From Yamagishiella unicocca (lineage: Eukaryota > Chlorophyta > Chlorophyceae > Chlamydomonadales > Volvocaceae): DNA of 64,000 nt. Below, in pieces: positions 53,801-64,000 of this stretch. The notes under the pieces are model-generated. The model made no database searches. It was given only the letters and a program-made list of their open reading frames with translations, and had not been told where the DNA came from. The position numbers and the translations under genes are program-made. Within the stretch, counting starts at the first letter, position 1. Every line of letters begins with the position of its first letter. The stretch spans positions 248,001-312,000 of the forward strand of contig BDSL01000099.1 of assembly GCA_003116995.1 (NCBI GenBank), read 5' to 3'.

Positions 53801-56800
53801 ACTGGGGGTGTTGGGGCTAGGTTTACTGTCGGTGCAACAAAACCTCTCCCGCCGCTCACCTGCTGCCCTCGCCCTCTCGCCTCCAACCCGCCAACCGCCC
53901 CCCTCAGGTGCGGCTGTGCTTCTCCGACAGCTTCCTGGCCGACTGCGTGTGGGTCCGAGGTCGCAAGTTCAACGTGCGCTTCACCGTCAACCGCTCGGCG
54001 TTCAACCTCATGCAGGTGGGGCGGCGTCGGGGGACACAGCGGGCAGCTGCGGCGGGTGTGCGGGACGTGATGTGCGTGACGTGATGTGAGGGTGTGAGGA
54101 ATGTCAACCTGGGTCAAGGGCTGCCTGTATTGCGTGGCAGTGTGGTGGAGCTGGGGGCTGAGGACTCCAGGAGGTGTCGCCAGGGGCCAGCAGCGTCCTG
54201 CCACCAGGGGCCCCGGGAGCTGCCCCGGGAGCCCCTCGGCGGCACAACGCTGGTACCGGCACCTGCCAGAGCTCCGTCATGGCCCCACAACCCATACACC
54301 TCACCCCTCCCCCTCTTTTACCCCTCCCTTACCCCTCTCGCCGGCTGCCCCCGCCCCCGCCCCTGCCCCTCCCCACCGGCTCCAGAACGCCCTGCTCCGC
54401 GTTCAGGACCCCCGGCAGCTGAGCCCCCACCTGGTGCTGCCCGGGACGGTGGCGGCGCCGCTGCCCGCCCGGCTGCCGCCCGGACTGCCGCTGGTGGAGC
54501 CGCCGGGCGGGGACGTCCTTCTCGGCCCCGCGGGAGCCCCGCGCGGGCCCCTCTACTGGCAGGATAAGGCCCTCAACGACGAACAGCGCCTGGCGGTGCG
54601 GGAGGTGGTGCGGGGGGCTCACGCGCCGCTGCCGTACTTGATCTACGGGCCGCCTGGGACAGGTGGGCGGGGGGAAGGACGCTGGGGGCCACATGGGGTG
54701 AGGCCCGGGCGGGGCGGGGGGTGCATTGGGCAAGTACCCGTAGGAGGGGGGTGGATCCGGGTACCTAGTACGGACGCCGGGGCTGCGGCGCCGGGGCCTC
54801 CCGGGCCCCCCCCATCACGGCCCCCCGGCCTCCAACCCCGCCTCGCTGTGCCCCCGCGCGAACCCGCACCCCCCCGGCAGGGAAGACGTCGACCCTAGTG
54901 GAGGCTGCGAAGCAGGTGGGTGGTGGCAGGGGAGCTGGGGGAGCATGCGGGTAGCACTGCACCCCCAACCCAATCTCACTCACGCAGCCCCCGGCCCACA
55001 TCACCTCCCACATCCCCTCCGCTACCTGGACCGGGACCCACGTCCCCGGCCCCCTCCAGCCCTCCACCCGCTCCCCTCCCCATTTTCCCGCCCCCCTCGC
55101 TCTCCCCCCCCAGCTCCTCCTAACCAACAGCTCCTCCCGGCTGCTGCTGGTGGCGCCCTCCAACTCCGCCGCCGACCAGCTCATCCAGCGAATGAGCTCC
55201 AGCGACAAGCAGATGACGCAGCAGATGGGTCCGGGCGGCTGCCTGCTGATGCGGCTGTGCGCCTACTCGAGGCCGCTGCACGACCTGCCGCCGGACCTCA
55301 GGAACATGGCCACCAGCTACGGCCTGGTGCCCTGGGCGGCGGGGGGCGGAGGGGTGGGAGGCGGGCGGGTGTGCTCCGTCAACTGGGACGACCAGCGCGG
55401 GTCGTTCCTGATGCCCCCGCGCGACATGATCACGAACCCGCGCGTGAGGGTGGTGGTCACCACGTGCTCCATGGCGGCGAGGGTGAGGACGGGGTGGGGA
55501 GGAGAGGGGGGTGGGGGGGCGGGTGAGGGGGGTGGGGAGGAGAGGGGGGTGGGGGGCGGGTGAGGGGGGTGGGGAGGAGAGGGGGGTGGGGGCCGGGTGA
55601 GGGGGGGGGCCGGGGGAGGAGGAAGTCAGGGGACTGCTGCGGCCGCAGTGCAGCAGCAGCAGCTGGGAGGGAGAATGAGGCTGCATGTGTGGGCCCCGTC
55701 TGAGGTTGCGTGTGTCGTCCAGCGCACTCGCCCGCCCTCCCTCCCCTCCCAGACCACACCCACCGCATCGCACCACCGCCCACCTCGTCATGCCTGCCGG
55801 CCCCCCTCTCACCCCTCTTGCCCGCACCCCCCTGTCACCCCCCCACCCACCCCGGCAGCTCGTCCACGCCGGCGTCCCCCCCGGCCACTTCAGCCACGTG
55901 CTGGTGGACGAGGCGGGGCACGCGGAGGAGCCGCTGCAGATGTGCGCGCTGGCGGGGCTGGCAGGGCCCGGGAGCCGGGTGGTGATGGCGGGTGAGCAGG
56001 GCGGGAGCAGGCCCCGTGCCCCCCCCTATACTTGTAACCCCCCTTATTGGCACCCCTGCTTCTGGTCTCAGCCCTCAGCCCTCTCGTCACCCACCTGTCC
56101 CTCTCCCCCCGGCCCCACCCAGGCGACCCCAAGCAGCTGGGTCCCATCATCCTGTCCCTGTTCGCAAAGACCCACGGGTCGCTGGACGTGTCGCTCATGG
56201 AGCGCCTGCTGAGCCTGCCTTGCGGGCTGTACGGCGGGAGGGACGGCCATTCGCAGGGCGCCCGGGCAGCTCGGGCGGGGATTCAGGTGCGCTCCTCGCG
56301 TACCTGCGTCGTACAGCGACGTACATTGACACATGCGCGTACAGTGATGTACGACAAGTACGTGGGCGGGAGTGGTAGTCCTCGAGGCCCCCACTCCCCC
56401 TTCGAGCCCCGGCCAATGAGGACTCCGCTCCCCCCCCCCCTCCCACTCCCCTCTCCCCCCTCGTGCCGCCCCCCCGGCCCCCGCAGCTGCCCCTGGCGCC
56501 CCTGCCCGCCTACCCCTCCACCTACATCACCAAGCTCCTCACCAACTACCGCTCCCACCCGGCCATCCTCAAGGTCCCCAACGCCGCCTTCTACCATGAC
56601 CAGCTGCGCACCGGCGCCCTCATGGACGTCGTCAACGACATGCTGCTGTGGGACGGACTGCCCAGCAACAGGTGCGTGACGGGGGGCCCGGCTGGGGGGG
56701 GGGGGCGCTGGCAGAAACGCGGTGGCGGGCTGTCAGTTGTCAGTTATCAGTTGTCAGTTGTCGCGCTATGACGGCCACGAGGCTCACCTCGGTGGTGGAC

Positions 56801-59265
56801 TGGAGGCGGTTGCGGCGGGTGGCTGGGGGACTGGCTGGGAGGGAGGCGCCTGGGGGGCTTCCAGCCGGGCTGCTGACCCGCTGACCCGACGTGAGGCCGC
56901 TCCTCACGCAGCTCCTCCTACCTATCCGGCCTCCCACCTGCCCGACCCCGCCCCTGCCCCCTACCTATCCCCCCTCCCGCGCGGGTTTCCTCTCATTCCC
57001 CCCGCTGGTACCTGTGCACCCGCCGCCTCCCAGGATCCCCATGCTGCTCCACCACATCGTGGGCAAGGACGAGCAGGAGGCCAACAGCCCCTCCTGGCAG
57101 AACATGCTGGAGGCGCGGCAGGTGCGGCTGGGGCGGGGGGGGGGGAGGAAACACGTGGGTCGGCACTTATGATATGAGTAAAATCGGCTAGGGAAGGGTC
57201 CGCGAAACTTGTTTGCAGGTTGCATGCTGGAGACCTTGGTGGCTGGCTGGGGCGGGGGCGGGCGGGGGCGGGCGGGGGCTCCTCGCCTGCAGCTGCCTCA
57301 GTGCGGGTGCTCGGTACTCCTCCCGTGCACCGCTGCACAGCCCTCGCCGTATCGCCCACTGGCCGCCAGCTCCCCCACCACCGGAGCAACCCATCCACCT
57401 ACCCCGCTGCTCCCTCTACGCTATCCATCCACTCCCCCGCGTCCATACCGTCCTCCTGCCTCGGGCCCCTGAGGTCGTGTCCCCGGGCCTTCTCGCCCCC
57501 TCCTCCCGGCCCAGGTGGTGGAGTACGTCAACAAGCTGCTGGGTGCGAGGAGGTGCAGGCGCGTGGAGGCGTCGCACATCGGCATCATCTCGCCGTACAA
57601 GAAGCAGGTGGGCGGACAGGGATGAGGGGAGGCGGCGACTGAAGGCAGCCAGGCAGGTGACAGTTCAGCAGTGGGGGACATGCGGAGGTCCCGGGCCCCG
57701 GCCGCTGACAGTGGGCTCGCTCCGCCGTCGTGGTGTGTCTTTCAGGCCCAGTGTCAACCCGAATCCGGTGCTGGCGGGGGGCCGCTCAACACCCGCACCT
57801 GTTCCGTACCCTGCCATGCCATGACCGCGCCTCCACCTCCTGCCCCAAGGAACCCCCCGCCCCCACCTCCTGCTCCTCCCACTGCGCCGCCTCCCCCTCC
57901 CGGCCCACCCCCCGCAGGTGCAACGCATCCGGGTGCTGCTGAAAGAGCTGGCGCAGCACATCAAGGTGTGCCCGGGCAGGGGCGTGTGGCGGTCGGGGGG
58001 GTCCAGTGTCAGTCCAGTTCTACGACTACTTGCCCACGAATAGCGCAGGCGGGTGCTCCTGTCCAGCTCCTACAACTTCATTCTGACCCAATTGCAGAGT
58101 CACTTTCTTGGCGGGGCGGGATGGGAGCTCTTCAGTCGCGGCTGCACCCGCTTCCACCTGCTTGTCCGCCCTGCCGGCCCCGAGTTGCCGCCAGCCGCCA
58201 CCTCCCTCCTGCCCGGCCCCCACTGTAGGTTGGCAGCGTGGAGGAGTTCCAGGGGCAGGAGCGGCGGATCATCATCATCTCCACCGTGCGGTGAGGGGGC
58301 CGAGGGGGACGAGGGACGAGCGACGAATGGGGGCGGGGGTACGGGGGGGGGTTGCGCCGCCGGCTCACGGGTTTCCTCACTACCCTCCAACACAACCCAC
58401 GCGGCCCACGTGATCCTCACGTGGTCGCAGGGACCGAGCTGGCAAGCCGGGGCCGTTGAGAAACCCGCCTAAGCCCCGACACGCTAGCTCCCTCCCCCCC
58501 TCACTCCCGTACCTCCCCCCCCATCAGCACCTCGAAACGTCTGTCGTAAACTGGTTTTCTCGTATCCACTGGTCTTCCTCGCACCCCCCCCATCATCCCG
58601 GCCCGCAGCTCCAGCGACGAGTACCTGCAGTTTGACTCTCGGCACCGGCTGGGCTTCCTGGCCAACCCCAAGCGCTTCAACGTGGCCCTCACCCGGGCCA
58701 AGGCGCTGGTGGTGGTGGTAGGGAATGCGCAGGTGAGGGAATACGCGGGCGCTTTGGGCGGCCGCCGCACCACCAACAACCTCCAACCCCTGGCAGTCCC
58801 TCCTATGCTTTCCCCTCCTCCCCCCGGGTCTCCGGTCGCCATTTGCACTCCATGCACCCCCGCCCCGCCCCGCCCCGCCCCGCCGCCTCCGAACGCCCTC
58901 CTTTCCAGATCCTGGTGCAAGACCCCTACTGGCGGGCGCTGCTGCGCCACCTGTGGCCGTTTGGCGCCATCATCGGCCAGGCGCTGCCGGCCAAGGTGGC
59001 GGACCGCTTGGGCAGGCCGCCGGAGCTGGACCGCGATGACGAGGACGAGGAGGAGGAGGAGGAGGGGGGGACGTGGGGTGCGGCCGGTGCACGGCGGCGT
59101 GATCCCAGCGGCGAGGATGCTGACTTGGCTGACATGCTTCAGAGGCTGGTGCTGCGGAGCACCGGCCATGAGGTGCAGGAGCCCGGGCCGGAGGAGTACG
59201 CGGCGATGATGACGGTTGGTGCGGTGGTGCAGGTGGAGGGGGGCGAGATGCGCAGGTTCGACTGA
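50839..59265 (+). CDS. MOV10/SDE3-family RNA helicase with N-terminal C2H2 fingers
   Basis: SF1 Upf1-like helicase of about 1194 residues; the family (MOV10, SDE3, Armitage) works with Argonautes in silencing. Exons: 50839-51069, 51209-51540, 51962-52530, 52825-52994, 53345-53458, 53640-53765, 53908-54015, 54386-54662, 54881-54915, 55114-55482, 55859-55991, 56123-56286, 56487-56671, 57034-57121, 57515-57607, 57918-57965, 58229-58290, 58609-58732, 58909-59265. Residues 1-77 form a small basic domain of unknown type. Two fingers with identical C-x2-C-x12-H-x5-H spacing follow: C129/C132/H145/H151 and C182/C185/H198/H204. Then comes the MOV10-like beta region (LLWLEELQHEIDVRVYDM, VPGLAENRPSVLKGDRL). 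Helicase motifs: GPPGTGKT 638-645, APSNSAAD, DEAGH 794-798 (usually DEAGQ), GDPKQLGP, LTNYRSHP, GIISPYKKQ, VGSVEEFQGQE, RFNVALTRAK. The tail is acidic. Confidence 0.92.
53030..53095. repeat. GGCTTGGCTGGCGGGG tandem repeat
   Basis: Four units of 16-17 bp in the helicase intron after exon 52825-52994. Confidence 0.85.
55496..55612. repeat. GGGTGGGGAGGAGAGGGG minisatellite
   Basis: G-rich units (GTGAGGGGGGTGGGGAGGAG and variants) repeat about four times immediately after the donor of helicase exon 55114-55482. Same strand-asymmetric G-richness as other introns here. Confidence 0.8.
58530..58595 (+). repeat. Dispersed intronic element, fragment D
   Basis: Diverged right end of the element family: CTCGAAACGTCTGTCGTAAA, CTGGTTTTCTCGTATCCACT and GGTCTTCCTCGC parallel the matching part of copies A and B. 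It lies in the helicase intron 58291-58608, near its acceptor. A weaker reverse-oriented trace (GCATGCTGGAGACCTTGGT) is at 57222-57240. Confidence 0.55.
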
Positions 59266-60390
59266 GGCAGGCAGGCAGGTGGCCAGACGGTGCCGTGCTA
59301 TGTATTCTGTATGCTGCTGGGACGATCCCCCTACTGGGAGGTGCCGAGAAACTGGCGGGAGGCCCATGTGCTGGCGGAGGCGGCATCCCGGCGGAGGCAT
59401 GCAGGGGTGTCGCCGGGAGGTCGACAGGCGAGCTGGGGTGGGCTGGGATATGCCCGTTACGATAGGTGGCGAGCAAGCCTCTAGAGTTTATGTCCTTGGT
59501 CGAGCTGCGACTGACTTGATCAGTGACTTTGGTACAGTGATTCTAGAAGTGTACGCGTGATTGCGAGTATCGACTTGCAGTAGCGATGCTTGGGGAGGTT
59601 GTTAGTGGACAGACGGAAAGCCCCGCTTGCGGAGACGTGTGCTGCCTCTTTGGGAGGGGGTTTTGATGAATTCAGCTGGTGGGGGGCAGGAGGCTGGTAC
59701 CAGGCTGCACGGATGGACCGAATACGAAACGATTCGCACCGCGGCACTGATAGCTGTCATACAACGAACTGCGATGTTCGTACTGCTGTTGTTTGGCAGG
59801 CGGTCCTAATAATGAAGGGGCAGAGCTGGCGCGGGCTCTGGGCAGGCAATGAAGGTATTTTTGCAAGCTCTTCGTATGCGGGCGCTGCGGGCCAATTCCC
59901 CGCGCCTTGCAAGAAGGCTTTTTATTGCTCTGCGACATGCGTGATCGAACATGTTGCTGCCAACTGGGTTACATGCATAGAGCATGGCAACCCGTCGTGG
60001 CCGAATGCGGCCAGCGCTCTCGGACTGCGGGTCAAGACGTGCCGCACAGCTGCGAGGAAGCAGACGCCAGAGGCAGGGCAGGAGGGAGTAGAATCCAGTA
60101 ACAAGGCCCATCAACCATGAGCCTGAACAAGGGCTGCCCGCTGCTGCTGCTATGTGCGGCCTGCGCAAGTGCATACGCCTGCCTATGATAACCTGGTGGT
60201 GCTGGCGCAATCTCCACCCAGCTTCTCGTCGACCCCCCGCGTCACTCACTACCCTTGCACTAGCAGCAGGGTGTGGCTGGGTCGCAGCACTCCTGCCCGC
60301 TAATTACTCCTGCCCACCGCATTCGACGACAAAAGACTCCGCTGACAACAACGATCACAGCGGGTCAGGCCACTCCGCAGGTCATGCGGG
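59266..60390. other. Convergent spacer between helicase and importin
   Basis: Holds the 3' UTRs of the plus-strand helicase and the minus-strand importin. Between about 59868 and 59990 a plus-strand stretch resembles part of a MYND-type zinc finger split between two frames (see findings). No intact gene is supported. Confidence 0.4.
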
Positions 60391-63300
60391 TCAGGCCACT
60401 ACGCCATTCCTGACGGCCACCACCGCCCCGCGCTGCTGCTCCGGCTGCTGCGCGGCTAGCACCTGCTGCGCCAGCGCCGCCACAGCGTCGCCGTACTTGC
60501 GGGTGAAGGCCGCCACACATGCATCCACCTGCATGGAGCGGACGCAGCGCAGCAACCCCGGTTGGCGAGGGGATGTGGGTGCTATGGCGCATGCGGTGGG
60601 CCTCCACGGCAATGAACCAGGTGCGGCTAGGGTACATGGCACCAAACTATTGCTATATTTGGTCCTTGGAATGCCACCAGGTTGGTCGTGGCCAGCAGTC
60701 AGGTCCAGCGGCCCAGCCGCGCCGCCCAGCCCCACCTTCCACCGCAGCCGTTGGCGGGACGCCTCGGGAGTCTCCGTCTCGTCGTCAGTGTCCTCGGCCT
60801 CGTCCTCCTCGTCTTCAGCGCCGGAGCCCTCCGCCTCCAGGTCAACGCTGCCGTCAGCCTGTTGGGGCGAACCACATGCGGCGGGTGGGCGGATGCCGGG
60901 GTGCGGCAGCAGCCCGCAAGTGGGCAGGAGGCAGATGTAGGTGGACCGCGTGCAAGACAGCGATGCAGGCTGAAAGAGGCATGGCCCATACTCGGGGGGC
61001 GTCTAGCCCCGCCGACGTGGCTCGTGAGGCATGGGATGCGGACGGGGTGAAGCGGCTGCAATCCTCGCATGGATGGCGGCCACTCCGTGTCGCACTACCG
61101 ACTAGGAGGGAGGTCCCAACACTACCCGCCGCACCTCCATGCTCTTGTCGTCGTCCCCGCTCTCAGACGAGCTCTCGTCCTGCGCCTCCTGCTGCGCCGC
61201 CGTGACAGCCGCCTGCTCGGCACACCGTGGGCGATGGGGGACCATTTGTGTGAGGAGCAGTGCTGGCAGCCTTGAGGTGCTCGGAAGGCAAGTAGGCGGG
61301 CAGGCAGCTGGAGAGGCAGGCGCGCAACACAGCTTAGGGCTCGGCAGGATTACGCATGCCGATGTCCGCCTTCCTTCCATCGCTCAACACAATTTGGCGC
61401 TTCAATAATGTCAACAAAATGTCCTGAGCATCCGGGGGGCTGACAAGACGAACGACAACCCTCGGCCTGTTGCTCAGTGCGCACCGTCCTCCCCCCACCT
61501 GCAGGGCTCCGAATGCGTCCGCCACCCAGGCGTGCTGCAGCATGGTGCCCTCCACGGAGTCCACGATGCGGGTCAGCACCTGGCGGACGCGAGGGGGTGG
61601 GAAGGCGGGAGGGGCAGGGTTCAGACAGGGGTGCCGTCCACCCAGGGTTTATAAGACGAGCTAGGCGAGATAGCATTCCTCGCGGTTCGGGGGGACTCTT
61701 CATGATGCCTGCTCTATCCCTTGACCCACTGTCGTCGAGCTAGCCCGCCCCTCCTCACATCGATCATGTCCGCCCGCGTGGCCGAGGTGGGAGTCGGCCG
61801 GCGTGCCCCGTTGGGCAGCAGCAGCAGCCCCGCGTTCTCCGTGGTGACACCCTCGGGGTTGATGACGGAGGTGACGGTCTGCCAGATGCGGAGCAACAGC
61901 GCCTGCGCTGCGGCTGGGCTCGCAATGGGGTCTGACGACGGCAGCGACCCGTGGGTCAGGGCCGAAAGGTAGTTGCGCAGCAGCAGCGGGACGGAGCGAC
62001 GTGCGATGGTGTGGACCTGCAGCGGGTGCGGGTCGGGCAGCGATAGAGGCATAGCTCGACGATAGGAGGGGATCAAGCTCCAGCAGGCACGGGTGGCCAT
62101 GTGGGCGGGGAGTCAGCAGACAGGACATGTGAGCGCGGAGGGGCCCGATCCCAATCCTTCTACGTCACCAGTAGTGTTCCTTACGTCTGACCCGCTCACA
62201 CCTCCGCCCGGTCCGTACCTCCTCCAACGGGTAATCCAGCAGGCAAGGCAGCAGCGCATCAGCCACCACCGGGGCCTGTGCAGGGTCGGCAAGTTGGGTC
62301 AGGCTAAGACAGGGAGGCGGGAGGTGTACCACTGGAGGAAGGAGGCAGGCACTACATGGCGGTGCGACGACTCCTGATGCGGCATCGGTCAACATCAGAG
62401 CCCCACCGCACCCCCCCTTCACCTGCGGCGCCAGGGCCGCCCCCATCTTGCACACCAGCTCCTCGAGGGAGCTCACGGCGGCGGCCTTGGCGGCCAGGAC
62501 GCTGGAGGCGCAGCGGTATGCGAGCCCGCCGTACGACAAGAATGCGACGTCTGAGTCATCGCGGTCGGAGTCTTCGCTGTCGTCATCTGCGGGGGTTGCA
62601 CAGCGGCCAGGCGCAACACACATGTCAGCATTCGCGGTTGTTCCTGATATACGTGCAGCTCAGCAGCTCACTCCCCGTACCAAACCCACCGTCGCTGCTG
62701 CCGTCCTCGTCGTCGTCCTCGTCGATGACCTGCGGAGGCGCCACGAGAAGTGGGGGGCGATATCGGGTTACGGTTTGGCGCACCTCCGCCGCCACCAGTG
62801 AGCATCACCTCCGCCCAACACCGCTGCGGCGCACCCAACGAGCCACCATCTCCGCCGCGACCAGCCCCGCTGGCAGCCGGACACCCACCTGCAGCTCCAC
62901 ATCCTTTCCGGCCCACATCGCGAGCAGTGGCAGCATCGGGCCCAGCAGGACACTCGTCTCTGCGCCCAGACACGCCGCCAGCGGCTCCACTGAGGCCAGC
63001 AGCGGCACCAGCAGCGGACTGGAGGACTCGATGTCGGGCCGAGCTAGCAGCCCCATGAGCGCCGCCAGCGTGGGCACATGCTCGGCGGCGGCGGCATGAC
63101 CCACGGACCGGCACATGAAGGCAGCGCACTCGAGTGCGCCCACCTAGGCGGCGCGGAGGGGGACAGAACGGGGCTGAGAGAGGGCCGGATGCTGGCAGCT
63201 GATGCACTGACTGGCCAGTGAATAGTGCGCAGCGAGGGTTAGCGGTTGGTCGCCCAGCGCACCTGCCGCCAGTCACCGACTCATAAGGCCCCCCGGGACC

Positions 63301-64000
63301 GCCCCTACGCACCTGCACCCGCACGATAGCCGCCGCCTCCTCCTCGCTGAGGGCGCCCGAAGCGACGGCGGTGGGGCCATGGAACGGAGCCGCGCGTCCC
63401 AGGACCGCCAGCACCGGCGGCATGGCGACAGGGAAGAGAGGCGCGAACTCGCTCTGCACGAAGTTGACGACCAGGTGGTTGAGGTCAGAATGAGTTAGGT
63501 GAGGGTTTAAGGAGAGAATGGGAAAAAGTCTTCAGAGCACGTCACCTCAATCCGGCTCTCCGGTAATGCCGCCTACGGTTTGGCAACTCACCGTCAGGCA
63601 CACCGCCAGCTGGGTGATGGCGTCCATGCTGAACTCCTGCGGGTGAGGCGTTGGCAACGGAGGTTGGGGTGAGACCTGGGGCTTTTTGGCTGACGCCGAG
63701 CGTGCAGTGCTAGTGCCCTGCCAGCCCCACCATCTTTACAAGTCGAGGCCACCTGTCCTCATAACAACTGTACGCTTCGGCCCCTTGCCCGGACCCATGC
63801 CCACCTGCAGGGGCGTCGGTAACAGCGCCCGGCCGCCCGCCATGGCGTAGCCCGGGCCCGCCGCGCACCGCTCCAAGTGCGCCAGCAGCAGCGGGCCAGA
63901 TAGGGACTCCAGGGATGGAAACATGGTGTTCGTTTGGCTGACGCCGAGCGTATCTTGCTCTGGCCCTGCCAGCCCAACCCTCTTCACAGGCCTAGCCCAT
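60391..64000 (-). CDS. Importin-5/karyopherin-beta3-like HEAT protein (3' part)
   Basis: Nuclear import receptor of the IPO5/RanBP6/Kap121 group; the 5' part lies beyond the right edge. Exons identified, from the window edge: about 63901-63805, 63636-63592, 63453-63313, 63143-62889, 62729-62690, 62586-62423, 62275-62219, 62016-61759, 61579-61499, 61212-61135, 60858-60736, 60528-60391. They join in phase from 63636 down; the edge exon's start is uncertain. The order matches human IPO5: FAPLFPVAMPPVLAVLG and a following HEAT pair, an acidic DEDDDEDGSSDD loop, YRCASSVLAAKAAAVSSLEEL (compare GLEEKSTACQML), APVVADALLPCLLDYP, LTRIVDSVEGTMLQ, then a second acidic stretch (SSESGDDDKSME) and FTRKYGDAVAALAQQVL. 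The frame then stops at RNGVVA, earlier than IPO5, which has more than 100 further residues. Either the end is spliced differently or the protein is short. Confidence 0.82.

Overview
The window looks like nuclear DNA of a GC-rich chlorophyte green alga, most likely of the Chlamydomonas/Volvox kind. The coding regions are cut into many small exons by GT-AG introns of about 100-500 bp. Codons are strongly G/C-ending, introns carry G- or C-rich minisatellites, and TGTAA (the volvocine-type polyadenylation signal) lies downstream of some genes. There is no sign of bacterial operons, organelle genes, CRISPR or rRNA. I spliced the genes by hand from splice consensus, phase continuity and family motifs. 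Exon coordinates are given in the evidence and may be off by a base or two.

Layout, left to right: a gene-free start (1-890); a 27-exon Argonaute on + (891-11376) with a complete DEDH slicer tetrad and two Gly/Arg-rich segments; a 3.4-kb gap with direct repeats; a 17-exon PAS-domain guanylyl cyclase on - (26038-14745); a 2.5-kb gap; an 11-exon SLC35F6-like transporter on - (32579-28516); a one-exon NOL7/UTP16-like nucleolar protein on - (34431-33790); a 9-exon reticulon on - (38819-35939) ending in an ER-retrieval KKTT; a small predicted coiled-coil membrane protein on - (41624-40072). A 359-bp divergent spacer follows, then an F-box-like/LRR (AMN1-type) protein on + (41984-47306); a two-exon glycine-zipper protein of bacterial appearance on + (48422-49987); a 19-exon MOV10/SDE3-family RNA helicase on + (50839-59265) with two N-terminal C2H2 zinc fingers; and the 3' part of an IPO5/karyopherin-beta3-like importin on - (from beyond the right edge to 60391).

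The most interesting theme is small-RNA silencing. A predicted catalytically competent Argonaute and a MOV10/SDE3-type helicase, a family known elsewhere as Argonaute partners, lie about 40 kb apart on the same strand. Both have unusual N-termini: RG-rich in the Argonaute and paired zinc fingers in the helicase. The second theme is a dispersed repeat of about 210 bp lodged in introns of unrelated genes in both orientations relative to the host gene. The third is a possible bacterial-origin gene beside the helicase. The centre of the window (about 32-42 kb) and 47-51 kb are visibly less GC-rich than the helicase, cyclase and importin regions.
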